64,000 nucleotides of DNA from Calidifontibacillus oryziterrae (GTDB lineage: Bacteria > Bacillota > Bacilli > Bacillales > Bacillaceae_J), in the NCBI RefSeq assembly GCF_000331575.1, contig NZ_ANOK01000003.1, forward strand, positions 62,001 through 126,000. The letters run 5' to 3'. Positions 42,746 through 52,457 of the stretch are shown one piece after another (the first letter of the stretch is position 1; the number at the start of each line of letters is the position of its first letter). A model generated the notes under the pieces. The model was not told the origin of the DNA. It saw only the letters and a list, made by a program, of their open reading frames with translations, and made no database searches. A program made the translations under genes and the position numbers.

Positions 42746-44364
42746 TAATGAAAGCGCTTTACAATTTTATTGAGATTATTGGCTTCTTGTGAGAGTAAAG
42801 AAGCATCCTCAGCAAGTAAATGTATGCCTTCGATTTGTTTATCTACGTTAACTGCAGTCTCAGCAACAATCATTGAGAAGTCTCTAGCGATCTTATTGAT
42901 TTCCTCAATTATTTGTTGAATCTTTTTCCCATCATCAGTAATGGATACTGCATATTGCCGGTTATTTGTCACTAGTTCCTTTGTTCTGATAGAGGCTAGC
43001 TTTAGATTATCAAAAGCCTTTCCTGCATTTGCAACAAGCTCAACACCTTCACCAATTGAATCGACGTTATATTCAACTTGTTCAACAGCCTCTAACAAAT
43101 CAACACGAGTCTGCTCTAGTGACGATAGAATATCATGAGCGAAATCATTTGTGCCTTCAGCTAATTTTCGGACCTCTGTCGCTACAACAGCAAAGCCTTT
43201 CCCCGCATCACCAGCACGAGCTGCTTCAATTGAAGCATTTAGTGCAAGTAAATTAGTTTGTTTAGCGATAGCGGTTATGGAAGAAACCTTTTCAATCACC
43301 ATATCAGCCTCACCAGAAATTTCCCTTATTTTTTCTGCAGTAGCTAATACAGCCGCTTGAATTTCTCTCATTTGTTCTTGTGTTGATAAAACAGCACGCT
43401 CACCTTCGGTTGCTGTTTCGAGTGCTTTATCAGCACCCTCAACAGCTTTTTCAACTTCGTTTTGCATATGTACAACTTGTCTCATCATTTCATCAACCAT
43501 TTCTTGAGCTTCAACAACGGAATTACTTTGTTGTTCTGCTCCACCACGAAATGATTGCATTGTTGCTGAAACTTGGTCAAAGGCTGCAGATAAACTTAAG
43601 GCTGCCTGTGCTTGTTCTTGACCAATTTGGTCAACTGTTGTAGATGCTTTTTCAAATTGCTTTATTATCGAACGAAATCCTAAAATTACTTTATTAATTT
43701 CATAGCCAATTTGGTGAAATTCGTTTCTAGCACCAACTGTTTTAACCTCCGCACTTAAATTTCCTGATGCAATCGTTCGAGTGACAGAATACCAATTTCT
43801 GAGACGCGCTACGATCATTCTATGGAAAAACGAACTAACAATTGCACCACCACTGAATGAAATAAGAAAAACGATAAAAGTCTGTAAATAAGATAAACCT
43901 GATGCAAGTCCTGTAAGCGCTCCCAATAACGCGATTACAAAACTTAGACCAGCAAATATCAATCCGACAAATGGCCGATGGACCAACCTTCCCATCCGAA
44001 GATTGTATTTATTGCCTTTTTCATTTTGAAAAAGAGGACATGAAGCATCGACGAGTACCTCTCCTGTATTTCGCGGATAGAGCTGTAGGATTGGATAACT
44101 TGTTTTTGCTGCTCGCATGCCAACATCATCAATAAAAGGCGTACCTTCACGTAAACGATTCGTATGAATGACTCCACGACCGTTTTCATCAACAATAACG
44201 AAATATTCGTCCTGGTGGAGAGATTCATCTAATTTTGCTCGTAAACGATCTGCCTGATCTTCGATGGGGGTATTTGCATTCCAAATACTTTGGAGTTCTT
44301 TTGCTACCCTCTCAACCTTCTGAAGTGCAGTTTTTGCTGATTTTGTATTTAATAAACGGCTCAT
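42742..44364 (-). CDS. methyl-accepting chemotaxis protein with N-terminal cytoplasmic sensor
   Basis: A 540-residue receptor of unusual layout. Residues 1-125 have no membrane helix or signal and form a Cache/PAS-like fold ([37 protein letters not shown]). Two adjacent helices follow (about 133-155 and 158-180), then HAMP-like sequence and the signalling domain with tip [20 protein letters not shown]. Sensor and signalling parts therefore both face the cytoplasm, with only a short hairpin in the membrane, suggesting an internal or redox/energy signal. AAGGGGTG lies eight bases before the ATG. Confidence 0.9.
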   Translation of the reverse strand: MSRLLNTKSAKTALQKVERVAKELQSIWNANTPIEDQADRLRAKLDESLHQDEYFVIVDENGRGVIHTNRLREGTPFIDDVGMRAAKTSYPILQLYPRNTGEVLVDASCPLFQNEKGNKYNLRMGRLVHRPFVGLIFAGLSFVIALLGALTGLASGLSYLQTFIVFLISFSGGAIVSSFFHRMIVARLRNWYSVTRTIASGNLSAEVKTVGARNEFHQIGYEINKVILGFRSIIKQFEKASTTVDQIGQEQAQAALSLSAAFDQVSATMQSFRGGAEQQSNSVVEAQEMVDEMMRQVVHMQNEVEKAVEGADKALETATEGERAVLSTQEQMREIQAAVLATAEKIREISGEADMVIEKVSSITAIAKQTNLLALNASIEAARAGDAGKGFAVVATEVRKLAEGTNDFAHDILSSLEQTRVDLLEAVEQVEYNVDSIGEGVELVANAGKAFDNLKLASIRTKELVTNNRQYAVSITDDGKKIQQIIEEINKIARDFSMIVAETAVNVDKQIEGIHLLAEDASLLSQEANNLNKIVKRFHY

Positions 44365-44537
44365 CTTTTCACCCCTTATATGAGTTGATTTTGAAATATT
44401 TTACAAAAATTCACAAAATGTTCACTTGATATTTAATTATTCGACCATAGTGGTAACTTTTCCTTCTATAAATAAGTAACTTTTTTATTAAAAATGCGTC
44501 TTGTAATTAAGAATATATATTTTTTGGGGGGTCAATT

Positions 44538-45437
44538 TTGAAAAAGCCTATTTTTCTTTTTATTTCATTATTTTTATTCTTAATGACTGCTTGTGGTAAT
44601 CCGAATGTAGCTAGTAAAGCGAAAAGTAATATAGCTGTAGATCAGAGCTTTTCAAGAGAAGCGGAATTTGATGTAGGTGCAGCCGAGATTGCAAATGAGA
44701 GTAATCAAAGCAGTAATTCCAATCAACAGGCCTATACCGATAGAATGATCGCTTATGAGGCTGATCTTTATATTGCTATAAATGGACTTGAAAAGAGTGT
44801 AGAAAAGTTTCAGCAGGAAATTATTCGCACAGGAGGATATATCGTTGAGTCTTCTATTGTAAATGTTGATGAAGGAAGGAGAAGTGCAACAGTTTTTGCA
44901 CGTATCCCCAAAGATCAATTCGAGCAATTTTTAATATTTGTCGAAGAAAATAGCGAAAAAATTAATGAGCGAAATGTTCATGGCCTAGATGTAACTGAGG
45001 AATATGTCGATCTTGATTCACGTTTAAAGGCTAAAAGATTAATTGAAGAGCGTCTGCTAGATTTTATGAAAAGATCTGAAAAAACAGAGGATCTACTGAA
45101 AATTTCCAAAGATTTAGGGCAAGTCCAAGAAGAAATTGAACAAATTGTAGGAAGAATGAAATATCTACAAAATCGAACTGAATTAGCTGCAGTAAAAATT
45201 CATATGGAAGATGTGGAAGTGATTGTCCCACCTTTAAATAAAGAAGATTTAAATACGTGGCAACAAGCAAAAAAGAATTTTGTTGATACGATTAATGGCT
45301 TAAAAAGCTTTACATCATCCTTCATAATATTTCTTATTGGTTTTTCACCAATATTGATTCTAATAGGTTTAATTGCTTTTCTAGTTGTGGTTATTGTGAG
45401 GAAAAGAAACGCAACTAATAATAGTAAGGATATTTAG
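44538..45437 (+). CDS. DUF4349 lipoprotein
   Basis: A 299-residue lipoprotein: signal peptide with lipobox MTAC (Cys near residue 20), a Ser/Asn/Gln-rich linker, then DUF4349 (about 70-280). DUF4349 shows IAYEADLYIAINGLEKSVEK, GGYIVESS, ARIPKDQFEQFL and a coiled coil ending EQIVGRMKYLQNRTELAAVK. One C-terminal membrane helix (about 262-288) and a basic tail follow. Anchored at both ends, it forms an external coiled-coil structure. GGGGGGTC precedes the ATG. The role is unknown; the family is common in Firmicutes envelopes. Confidence 0.85.
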   Translation: MKKPIFLFISLFLFLMTACGNPNVASKAKSNIAVDQSFSREAEFDVGAAEIANESNQSSNSNQQAYTDRMIAYEADLYIAINGLEKSVEKFQQEIIRTGGYIVESSIVNVDEGRRSATVFARIPKDQFEQFLIFVEENSEKINERNVHGLDVTEEYVDLDSRLKAKRLIEERLLDFMKRSEKTEDLLKISKDLGQVQEEIEQIVGRMKYLQNRTELAAVKIHMEDVEVIVPPLNKEDLNTWQQAKKNFVDTINGLKSFTSSFIIFLIGFSPILILIGLIAFLVVVIVRKRNATNNSKDI

Positions 45438-45490
45438 TAGCCTCTCTAGTAATTGCCCCATTTACTATTTTATAATAAATATAGTATTAA

Positions 45491-45521
45491 GCAAAGCTTT
45501 GCAATTTTTGCAAAGCTTTGC
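45491..45521. terminator. bidirectional terminator of self-palindromic halves
   Basis: GCAAAGCTTTGCA (45491-45503) and TGCAAAGCTTTGC (45509-45521) pair perfectly over 13 bp. Each half is itself a palindrome (GCAAAGCTTTGC), so alternative folds exist. It lies between two convergent genes. Confidence 0.75.
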
Positions 45522-45534
45522 AAGTTATTTGGAA

Positions 45535-46821
45535 TTATAATAATCCCCATTGCTTCGCTGTGAATTTTAATTCATCTCTAAAATCAGGATGGGCAATATT
45601 TATTAATTCTTGGGCCCGTTTTGATAAGCATTTTCCTCGTAGTGATGCGACTCCATATTCAGTCACAACATGATCAACGTCGTTTTTAGACGTTGTTACA
45701 ACTGAGCGTGGGCTAAGCTGAGGTTGTATTCGCGATACAGTTCCGTTTTTTGCAGTTGAATGCAAACAGATGAAACCTTTTCCATTCTTAGCAAAAAGTG
45801 CTCCCCTTGCAAAATCTACTTGGCCACCGGATGAACTATAGTATCGACCTTGAATCGTTTCTGAGGCACATTGGCCAAGAAAGTCCACCTCTGTTGTAGC
45901 ATTAATGGATACCATATTATCCTCCTGACCGATGATCCGCGGGTCGTTTACATAGCTAACAGGAAGCATCTCAATTCCTAGGTTATTATTAATAAAGTCA
46001 TATAATTTTTTCGTTCCTAATGCAAAGGTAGTTACAGCCTTCCCTTGCATTAGCTTTTTTTCTGTATTTGTAACAACACCTTTCTCAATTAATTCCATAA
46101 CACCATCGGATAACAATTCAGTGTGAATACCCAAATTTTTATGGTTTGTTAACAATGAAACTATCGCATTCGGAATTGCTCCAATCCCAGATTGTAACGT
46201 TGATCCATTTTCGATACGCTCTGCAACTAATTCAGCTATTATTCGATCTGTTTCTGTTATTTCATGCTGATGCGCTTCGATAAGTGGGTAATCTACGGTA
46301 ATATACCCCTCAATTTGGCTTATATGGATTTCATTACTTCCAAACGTTCGTGGCATTTGTTTATTTACTTCGAGAAAGAATGGAACCTTCCCTATGAATG
46401 GTGCCACATAATCAGCGTTCGTCCCTAATGAGAAATAACCATGTTCATCAATAGGAGAAGCAGCAGTTATTATTAGTGACATCTTCGTTGTTTTTTGAAG
46501 CAGTCTAGGCATCTCATGAAAATGGTTTGGAACTAGTGAGCATTTTCCAGCTAAAAATGCTTTTCTTGTTGCGTGGCTTAAAAAGTAAGAAACGTGGTGA
46601 AGTTTACCTGGATATTTCCCCCATATATAATCTCTTTCCTTAAGCGCATGCATTTGATGAAATTTTACATCTTGAAAACGATCAGCATTAGCTTCAATAA
46701 TATCTAAAAGTACGTTAGGTTCGCCATTAGCAAGGGGCATAATAATATCATCGCCGTTTTTAATGAATGATAATATATCCTCTGGATTTTTTTTCTTATT
46801 ACGATATGTTTCAATGTTCAA
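45535..46821 (-). CDS. acetyl-CoA hydrolase / 4-hydroxybutyrate CoA-transferase family protein
   Basis: A 428-residue class I-type CoA-transferase of the Cat1/AbfT group. Motifs are SLIITAASPIDEHGYFSLGT, LQSGIGAIPNAIVSLL and EVDFLGQCASETIQGRYYSS, with GGQVDFARGA after it. It transfers CoA from acetyl-CoA or another donor to a short acid such as 4-hydroxybutyrate or butyrate, or hydrolyses acetyl-CoA. It starts at TTG with AAGGAGCGG upstream. Monocistronic, and convergent with the DUF4349 gene. Confidence 0.88.
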   Translation of the reverse strand: MNIETYRNKKKNPEDILSFIKNGDDIIMPLANGEPNVLLDIIEANADRFQDVKFHQMHALKERDYIWGKYPGKLHHVSYFLSHATRKAFLAGKCSLVPNHFHEMPRLLQKTTKMSLIITAASPIDEHGYFSLGTNADYVAPFIGKVPFFLEVNKQMPRTFGSNEIHISQIEGYITVDYPLIEAHQHEITETDRIIAELVAERIENGSTLQSGIGAIPNAIVSLLTNHKNLGIHTELLSDGVMELIEKGVVTNTEKKLMQGKAVTTFALGTKKLYDFINNNLGIEMLPVSYVNDPRIIGQEDNMVSINATTEVDFLGQCASETIQGRYYSSSGGQVDFARGALFAKNGKGFICLHSTAKNGTVSRIQPQLSPRSVVTTSKNDVDHVVTEYGVASLRGKCLSKRAQELINIAHPDFRDELKFTAKQWGLL

Positions 46822-46939
46822 ACTATCCGCTCCTTAATAAAAAATAGTACAAAAAATCTACAAATATTATAACATTTTAAATTTAGGAGATTTTTACACA
46901 ATTTTCAATAATTTCTTGACAATTTTTTATAAGACACTA

Positions 46940-47593
46940 TTAAAATGGCAACCTATTAAACAATCTTTGATCAATTAAATTTGTATCAATTGGACAAGCT
47001 TGAGAGTCCCGTCCGTATTGCCAACCCCATGTGGTAGCCTCACAATTAACTTTTCGAGGATTAAAGGTAGGTGCATTTTTGTTATTCGTAGCCCCAGGAT
47101 CCGGTTCTGCACTCCATAAAATAGATTGGGCTCTTACTCGATTATTTTCTTGACTTGCCTGACAAAACTCTTCATTAAAGTGGCCTTCAGTTGGATCATG
47201 GTAGAAACCACTTTGATAGCCGCTCGGATACATTGTTTCTACCCAAGCGCGAATCCATTCGCTATCCACTTCAAAAAAACGTTCCACATTTGCAAAGATT
47301 GGTGTTCCATTTGGTATTCCTAAGCGACGTGCGTGGAAAATTGCATTTTGCGCAGCAACCTGACCTTCTCGATAACCAGAAGCAGATCGAAAATCGTTAT
47401 ATATTGGTAGCAGCTTGACTCCTCTTGATTTCATAAATTGAAGTTCATCATTTGTTAATCCCTCAGATGCATTAGCAACAGTAGTTAAATATCGTCCCCA
47501 ATAATTTGGATAGCTAAAATTAGTAATAACGCATTCATATAATGTTGGAGAAATTTTTTGTGCTGAGTCAACTCCCCAGATGTATCTTGCCAA
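46940..47593 (-). CDS. DUF1906 glycoside-hydrolase-like protein
   Basis: A 217-residue protein of the Rv2525c/DUF1906 TIM-barrel family. It has YIWGVDSAQKISPTLYECVI, YWGRYLTTV, GVKLLPIYNDF, GTPIFANVERFF and the C-terminal ATTWGWQYGRD. No signal peptide is present, yet the family is usually linked to peptidoglycan or spore-surface targets. The likely start is TTG at 47593 with GGGGGAA upstream. The substrate is unknown; catalytic residues are not firmly established for the family. Confidence 0.8.
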   Translation of the reverse strand: MARYIWGVDSAQKISPTLYECVITNFSYPNYWGRYLTTVANASEGLTNDELQFMKSRGVKLLPIYNDFRSASGYREGQVAAQNAIFHARRLGIPNGTPIFANVERFFEVDSEWIRAWVETMYPSGYQSGFYHDPTEGHFNEEFCQASQENNRVRAQSILWSAEPDPGATNNKNAPTFNPRKVNCEATTWGWQYGRDSQACPIDTNLIDQRLFNRLPF

Positions 47594-47712
47594 TTTAATA
47601 TTCCCCCGTTCATATCATTTTACAATTTCAAATCAACAATATTAATATATGTTCTTTACAAGGAATGAGTGCCTATTGATTATGATATGAGTAAGGAAAT
47701 AAAGGTAATAGT

Positions 47713-47744
47713 AAGGATGGCTGCCCTACTGGACAGCCATCTTG
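47713..47744 (-). terminator. probable terminator of trpB
   Basis: GATGGCTG (47716-47723) pairs with CAGCCATC (47734-47741). The T tract is weak. Confidence 0.5.
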
Positions 47745-47766
47745 TATACTTCAAGCAATTATGTTA

Positions 47767-48939
47767 TTAATTTCGTTCCTTTAATAATTTAAATACATGT
47801 TCAACATCTTTATCCCCACGACCAGAAATATTCACAATAATAATTTGATCTGGTTTTAATTGTGGCGCTAGCTTTAAAGCATAAGCAACAGCATGTGAAC
47901 TTTCAAGTGCAGGGATGATTCCCTCCGTTTTGCTTAAAGTCTGAAAAGCATCAAGAACTTCGTCATTTGTGACTGTATAGTATTCAGCACGGCCAATTTC
48001 CTTAAGGTAGCTATGTTCAGGTCCTACTCCAGGATAGTCTAAACCAGCAGCGATGGAATATACGGGCTTAGGATTTCCGTCATCGTCTAACAATGTTAAT
48101 GTTTTAAAACCATGAATTATTGCAGGAACACCTTCAGCCATTGTTGCTGCTTGGTCTGGCTCAACTCCAATTAGGCGAACGGAAGGCTCGTCGATATAAT
48201 GGGCAAATGCTCCAATTGCATTACTACCTCCACCAACACAAGCAATTACAGCATCAGGCAAGCGACCTTCTTTTTCTAAAATCTGTCGTTTAGACTCTTC
48301 ACTTATAATGGACTGGAAGTGCTTTACAATTGCAGGGTACGGATGGGGGCCTACTGCTGACCCTAGTAAATAAAATGTATTTTTATAATTTGCAACAAAA
48401 TCATTTAAAGCTTCATCGACCGCATCCTTTAATTTTCCTTGGCCTTGAGCTACGGCAACTACTTTTGCTCCAAGCATTTCCATCCGAAATACATTTAGTG
48501 CCTGTCGCTTTGTATCTTCTAAGCCCATATAAACCACACATTCCATGCCAAACATTGCACACACTGTTGCGGTTGCTACACCATGCTGGCCAGCTCCAGT
48601 TTCAGCAATTACTCTCTTTGCACCCATTCGCTTTGCTAATAAAATTTGGCCAAGTACGTTATTTACTTTATGAGCGCCCATATGATTTAAATCTTCACGC
48701 TTTAAATAGATTTTCGCCCCACCCAATTTTTCGGTTAAGTTGCGGGCAAACGTTAATGGATTTTCGCGGCCTACATATTCTTTTAAATAATATTTATATT
48801 CCTTATTAAATTCTTCATCATCTTTATATTTTTCAAATGCCTCCTCAAGATGATTTAATGCTTCTTGCAATTCAGGTGGTACGATACTACCACCGTAAAC
48901 GCCATAAAAACCTTTTTCCTCTGTCCTAGCTCCGCTCAT
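47767..48939 (-). CDS. trpB: stand-alone tryptophan synthase beta-chain homologue
   Basis: A 390-residue PLP enzyme of the TrpB1 type. The PLP lysine is in [15 protein letters not shown], catalytic Glu in [15 protein letters not shown], phosphate loop in [11 protein letters not shown] and the tail [10 protein letters not shown]. Two departures from typical TrpB are visible: Met replaces Thr in HTGAHK, and about eight residues are missing in the COMM region between IGVEP and [11 protein letters not shown], where the usual GKHAA loop is gone. No trpA or other trp gene is adjacent. It may act alone, for example converting indole and serine, or have another beta-replacement role. Confidence 0.85.
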   Translation of the reverse strand: MSGARTEEKGFYGVYGGSIVPPELQEALNHLEEAFEKYKDDEEFNKEYKYYLKEYVGRENPLTFARNLTEKLGGAKIYLKREDLNHMGAHKVNNVLGQILLAKRMGAKRVIAETGAGQHGVATATVCAMFGMECVVYMGLEDTKRQALNVFRMEMLGAKVVAVAQGQGKLKDAVDEALNDFVANYKNTFYLLGSAVGPHPYPAIVKHFQSIISEESKRQILEKEGRLPDAVIACVGGGSNAIGAFAHYIDEPSVRLIGVEPDQAATMAEGVPAIIHGFKTLTLLDDDGNPKPVYSIAAGLDYPGVGPEHSYLKEIGRAEYYTVTNDEVLDAFQTLSKTEGIIPALESSHAVAYALKLAPQLKPDQIIIVNISGRGDKDVEHVFKLLKERN

Positions 48940-49032
48940 CTTAACTCCTCCTAAATTTTTTATTCATAATATAATCGTATTCTACCAAATTTTCAGAATT
49001 TTGTAACCCCTAGAAATAAGGCAAAAAATTAT

Positions 49033-49138
49033 ACAACGATTATAAAATTTTGCCGAAATAGCTTTTTTGGGTCTATAAGAGGTAAAAAAATTATTGCAGA
49101 TAAAATAAAAGTATGAAAGAATTGTGACAAATATCACA
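49033..49138 (+). promoter_or_regulatory. candidate SigD promoter and perfect FNR box before the chemoreceptor gene
   Basis: GCCGAAAT (49052-49059) matches the SigD -10 (GCCGATAT) at 7 of 8 bases, with a weak ACAA -35 about 15 bases upstream. Downstream, TGTGACAAATATCACA (49123-49138) is a perfect TGTGA-N6-TCACA FNR box, only 26 bases before the ATG. In that place it would sit in the transcript leader and more likely repress than activate. Confidence 0.45.
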
Positions 49139-49163
49139 TCTAAGTATGTAAGGAGGGCTAGAT

Positions 49164-51137
49164 ATGCGTAGTATAAAAGCTAAATTATTATTTACATTAA
49201 TCCCAATTATTATTATTGCCCTAGGTTTTGTTTCTTGGATAAACCATAATAAAGCAAAAGAGTTTCTTGAAATGGATTTTGAAGAAAAAGCAATGCTGCA
49301 GCTAGACCTATTAGATGTAACAATTAAAGATCAATTGCAGATTCATGTTGAACGACTTCGAAACATTGCAAAAAGTAGTGAAATTTCCAGTATGAACTCT
49401 GACTTACAATTGGTTACGTTGAAGGAAAGAATAAAAGATTTTCCTGAATATTTTGATTTTATCGTAGCAGATACTAGTGGAAATGGTTTTACAACGGACG
49501 ATAAACAGGTTCAAATCTCTGATCGAGATTATTATCAAGAAATTTTGAGTGGCAGTCACTTTGCAATTTCAGATCCTGTTGTAAGCCAAGCAAATGGTGA
49601 AACTATTATCGTTATAGCCACATCAATTGAAAATGCAAACGGAACAGTAGGGATTTTAGGTGCATCAATTTCACTTCCTGTATTAACGGAGATCGTAAAT
49701 AATGTAAAGATTGGTGAAACGGGATACGCTGCTGTAATTCAGCCAGAAGGATTATTTATTGTTCACCCAACAGAAGGCCTATTGATGAAAGAAAAGCTCC
49801 AGAATTTAGGAGTACCAGCGTTAGCAGAGGCCTATGATTCTATTAAAAACCATGAAACTGGATTTAAACGCTATACGTTCCAAGGAGAAGAAAGATATGC
49901 TTTCTATAAGGAAATCACGCTGACAGGTTGGGGGTTATTAGAAGTAGTTCCAGTTAAAGAAGCAACTGCACGCCTCTCGTATTTAGCTATGCTTTCTTTT
50001 GTAACAGCAGGTGTTGTAATCATATTTTCCATTCTCGTAATTGTCGTATTTGCGTCACGACTAGTAAAACCAATTCGTTTATTAAGTGATATCACGACTA
50101 ATGTTGCGAAAGGAGATTTGACCATTCGCTTAAATCATACAAATTCAAATGATGAAGTAGGCGTACTTGGGAAGAATTTCACGGCAATGATTGATAATAT
50201 GCAACAAATGCTGCAAAAGGTACAGGATGTAACAAAGCATGTTAAATCATCATCTGATACACTTGTTGCTTCAAGTAATGAAACAAGAAATGCAGCCGAA
50301 CAGGTTGCGGTTACAATGCAGGAGTTGGCCTCAGGAACGACGGATATCGCATCATCGGTTACAAATACAACAAATCAAATGACTAGCATGTTAGCTACAA
50401 TTGATAATATTTCAAATTATACTGATGAGGTTATTGAAACGTCTGAAAAAAGTAAGGAATCAGCAGAAAAGGGGAAAAATTATTCAACACAAGCTCTCGG
50501 AAAAATGGATGAAATGAATTCAAAGGTGCTAGAAACAGCAGAGATTATCCGAAAGCTTGATGAACAATCGAAAGAAATTGGGAATATTGTTGGAATTATT
50601 ACAAATATTGCTGAACAAACAAATCTGCTAGCTTTAAATGCTTCGATTGAAGCTGCCCGAGCTGGAGAACATGGGAAGGGATTTGCTGTTGTTGCCGAAG
50701 AGGTTCGGAAGCTTGCCAATGAAACGTCTCTTTCAGCACAAAAAATTTCCTCACTTATTCAAGAAACACAGCTTGAAAGTAAAAAAGCAGTCCAAGCTGC
50801 AAATGAAGGAACGAAGGTTGTCGAGGAAGGAACCGAAACTGTAAAGAAATCTACGACAGTGTTTGCAGAGATTGCTTCCCATGTGGATGAAGTGGTTGAA
50901 AGAAATAAAGAAATCCATAAGTTTATCCAACAGCTAAATAGCTTAGCAATTGAGATCGGCAAGGATATGGAGAGTATTTCAGCTGTAACCGAACAAGCCT
51001 CAGCAGGGGCAGAAGAAGTAAGTGCAGCAAGTGAAGAGCAAGCATCAAGTGCAAATTTAATTTCCGAGGATGCTACAAAACTTGCAATGCTAGCTGAAGA
51101 GCTCCAAGATATGATGACTAATTTTAAAGTGAAATAG
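49164..51137 (+). CDS. methyl-accepting chemotaxis protein (dCache type)
   Basis: A 657-residue membrane chemoreceptor. TM1 (about 7-25), an external double-Cache domain (about 35-270; [20 protein letters not shown] is the typical ligand-site segment), TM2 (about 275-297), HAMP (about 300-350) and the signalling domain with tip [20 protein letters not shown]. The YYxxxxxG..F...D pattern in the distal Cache module is seen in amino-acid-binding receptors, so an amino-acid ligand is possible. AAGGAGGGC precedes the ATG. Monocistronic, with its own terminator. Confidence 0.93.
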   Translation: MRSIKAKLLFTLIPIIIIALGFVSWINHNKAKEFLEMDFEEKAMLQLDLLDVTIKDQLQIHVERLRNIAKSSEISSMNSDLQLVTLKERIKDFPEYFDFIVADTSGNGFTTDDKQVQISDRDYYQEILSGSHFAISDPVVSQANGETIIVIATSIENANGTVGILGASISLPVLTEIVNNVKIGETGYAAVIQPEGLFIVHPTEGLLMKEKLQNLGVPALAEAYDSIKNHETGFKRYTFQGEERYAFYKEITLTGWGLLEVVPVKEATARLSYLAMLSFVTAGVVIIFSILVIVVFASRLVKPIRLLSDITTNVAKGDLTIRLNHTNSNDEVGVLGKNFTAMIDNMQQMLQKVQDVTKHVKSSSDTLVASSNETRNAAEQVAVTMQELASGTTDIASSVTNTTNQMTSMLATIDNISNYTDEVIETSEKSKESAEKGKNYSTQALGKMDEMNSKVLETAEIIRKLDEQSKEIGNIVGIITNIAEQTNLLALNASIEAARAGEHGKGFAVVAEEVRKLANETSLSAQKISSLIQETQLESKKAVQAANEGTKVVEEGTETVKKSTTVFAEIASHVDEVVERNKEIHKFIQQLNSLAIEIGKDMESISAVTEQASAGAEEVSAASEEQASSANLISEDATKLAMLAEELQDMMTNFKVK

Positions 51138-51200
51138 TATGCTTGAAGAGCTAATAGAAATTAGCTTGCATAATGAATTGCTTTGCTGTGAATTTTCTGG

Positions 51201-51236
51201 AAGCCTTAGTTCCATTTTGGAGCTAAGGCTTTTTTG
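51201..51236 (+). terminator. intrinsic terminator of the chemoreceptor gene
   Basis: AAGCCTTAGTTCC (51201-51213) pairs with GGAGCTAAGGCTT (51219-51231), then T6. A type A repeat starts one base later. Confidence 0.85.
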
Positions 51237-51419
51237 AAAGATAAGAAAGCATATAATTTTTCGCTTTGGAATCCTGCTCCACCCGCCCAGCGACTAGTAA
51301 ACTTCGCTCATCTCTTTTGCGATAAGTCAACATCGACTCGTCCCTCGACGTGTTTTGTTTATCTCAGTCGAAGCGCTCTTAGTTTATACGTCGCTAATCA
51401 GGGCGCTTGCGCCTTTTTT
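51237..51419 (+). repeat. dispersed structured repeat, type A copy 2
   Basis: About 183 bp, closest to 30605-30784 in its ends (AAAGATAAGAAAG... and GGGCGCTTGCGCCTTTTTT). It shares the core with the type B copies. It is followed by a plus-strand gene, unlike the other copies, whose right ends meet convergent genes. Confidence 0.85.
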
Positions 51420-51533
51420 AAAACGTTTGTTATCAAGAGCGGTAAGTTATAATTGTTGTTAAAAAATAGATTAGAGAGTATATCACATGAATTAGTTTCA
51501 ATAATTAGGAAAATATTACAATTTGTTTAAATT

Positions 51534-51543
51534 TTTGTCGAAA
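51534..51543 (+). promoter_or_regulatory. Spo0A-box candidate before spo0E-like gene
   Basis: TTTGTCGAAA matches the Spo0A box and lies 107 bases before the ATG of the Spo0E-like gene, a plausible place for feedback control by its own target. Confidence 0.45.
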
Positions 51544-51650
51544 TGGAAGGATAATCCCAAAAAAGTGATAGTATGTAATAGTATGTAATATAATAACTAG
51601 GATCAAAATATCGTTACTATTATTATATTATGATAAAAGGAGATGACGGC

Positions 51651-51818
51651 ATGGCTAATAATAGTATTATGGTAAAAATGTCGGAAGAAATAGAGCAACT
51701 AAGGCAACAATTAACTGAAGAGTGGAAACAAAATCAATTGCTGTCACACCCTTCGATTGTTGTACTGAGCCAAAGTTTGGATGTAAAAATAAATGAATAC
51801 TTAAAGCGAATAAGATAA
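51651..51818 (+). CDS. Spo0E-like aspartyl-phosphate phosphatase (55 aa)
   Basis: ATG at 51651 with AAAAGGAGATG upstream; an ATG at 51630 lies before that site and is unlikely. The product is two helices joined by a loop, with EEIEQLRQQLTEEW in the first and VVLSQSLDVKINEYLKR in the second. The latter holds the Spo0E family signature SQxLD. These proteins dephosphorylate Spo0A-P and delay sporulation. The leader carries a Spo0A-box candidate, suggesting feedback. A perfect hairpin follows the stop. Confidence 0.85.
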   Translation: MANNSIMVKMSEEIEQLRQQLTEEWKQNQLLSHPSIVVLSQSLDVKINEYLKRIR

Positions 51819-51848
51819 TAGGAGCTATTTGATAGCTCCTATTCATTT
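51817..51848. terminator. bidirectional intrinsic terminator
   Basis: AATAGGAGCTAT (51817-51828) pairs perfectly with ATAGCTCCTATT (51832-51843). It lies between the Spo0E-like gene and a convergent hypothetical gene. Confidence 0.85.
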
Positions 51849-51869
51849 TGGCTTTTATGTTAGTTGTAT

Positions 51870-52253
51870 TTATATATTTATTACGATTTGGTCCTCTTCA
51901 TTTAATCCATATTTTCTAACGATTTCTTTTTTTGAAAAAGGAGTTTGAAGAAGAAGTTGAGAAACGAACAGTTCTATCGAAGCTGCATATTTCCCCTCGT
52001 TATCAATAATTGGGTCGATTTCATCACAATAGTTACACCATAACTCAAGACTAAAACCGACAGCATCTATCGAGTAAGAGTCCTTCATAGAATCGTAGAT
52101 CATCCAAGCGACTTTTTGTTGACGATAATCCATTAATTCATCTAGTAAATAAGCTAATTCTATTTGGAATTTTTTATTAAGTTTTTCTTTCATTGTTTGA
52201 AAATATACAATTTTGTCGTTATTTGTGGAAACGCTTTCAAAAGTGTTATCCAT
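51870..52253 (-). CDS. hypothetical protein (127 aa)
   Basis: A soluble acidic protein of about 127 residues starting MDNTFESVSTNNDKIV. It is mostly helical in character (MKEKLNKKFQIELAYLLDEL), with a central SLELWCNYCDEIDPI and a final KKEIVRKYGLNEEDQIV. AAGGGG lies 11 bases before the ATG at 52253; a GTG at 52265 is an alternative. No family is recognised. Confidence 0.65.
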   Translation of the reverse strand: MDNTFESVSTNNDKIVYFQTMKEKLNKKFQIELAYLLDELMDYRQQKVAWMIYDSMKDSYSIDAVGFSLELWCNYCDEIDPIIDNEGKYAASIELFVSQLLLQTPFSKKEIVRKYGLNEEDQIVINI

Positions 52254-52457
52254 ATTACTTATCACCCCTTATTATAATCATAGTATTAATCATAACATAA
52301 AAGGATGAATTCTAAAATATATTTTCTAAAAATTTAGAAAAGAACAAAAATTAAACTAGGAATGATAGATATTTTTCTATATTCGTAATAACTATTTAAA
52401 AAATAAAGGAAATAAAATATAATAAAAGTAATATATTTCTATGGAAGGGCGAAGAGG

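Noticed and set aside
42752-42768. cre-like sequence ATGAAAGCGCTTTACA
   Set aside because: It encodes the last codons of a chemoreceptor, far from any promoter, and is one base too long for the consensus.
51234-51452. 72-aa ORF across the type A repeat
   Set aside because: It lies almost wholly inside the dispersed repeat, has no ribosome site, and other copies break the frame. It is a repeat artefact.
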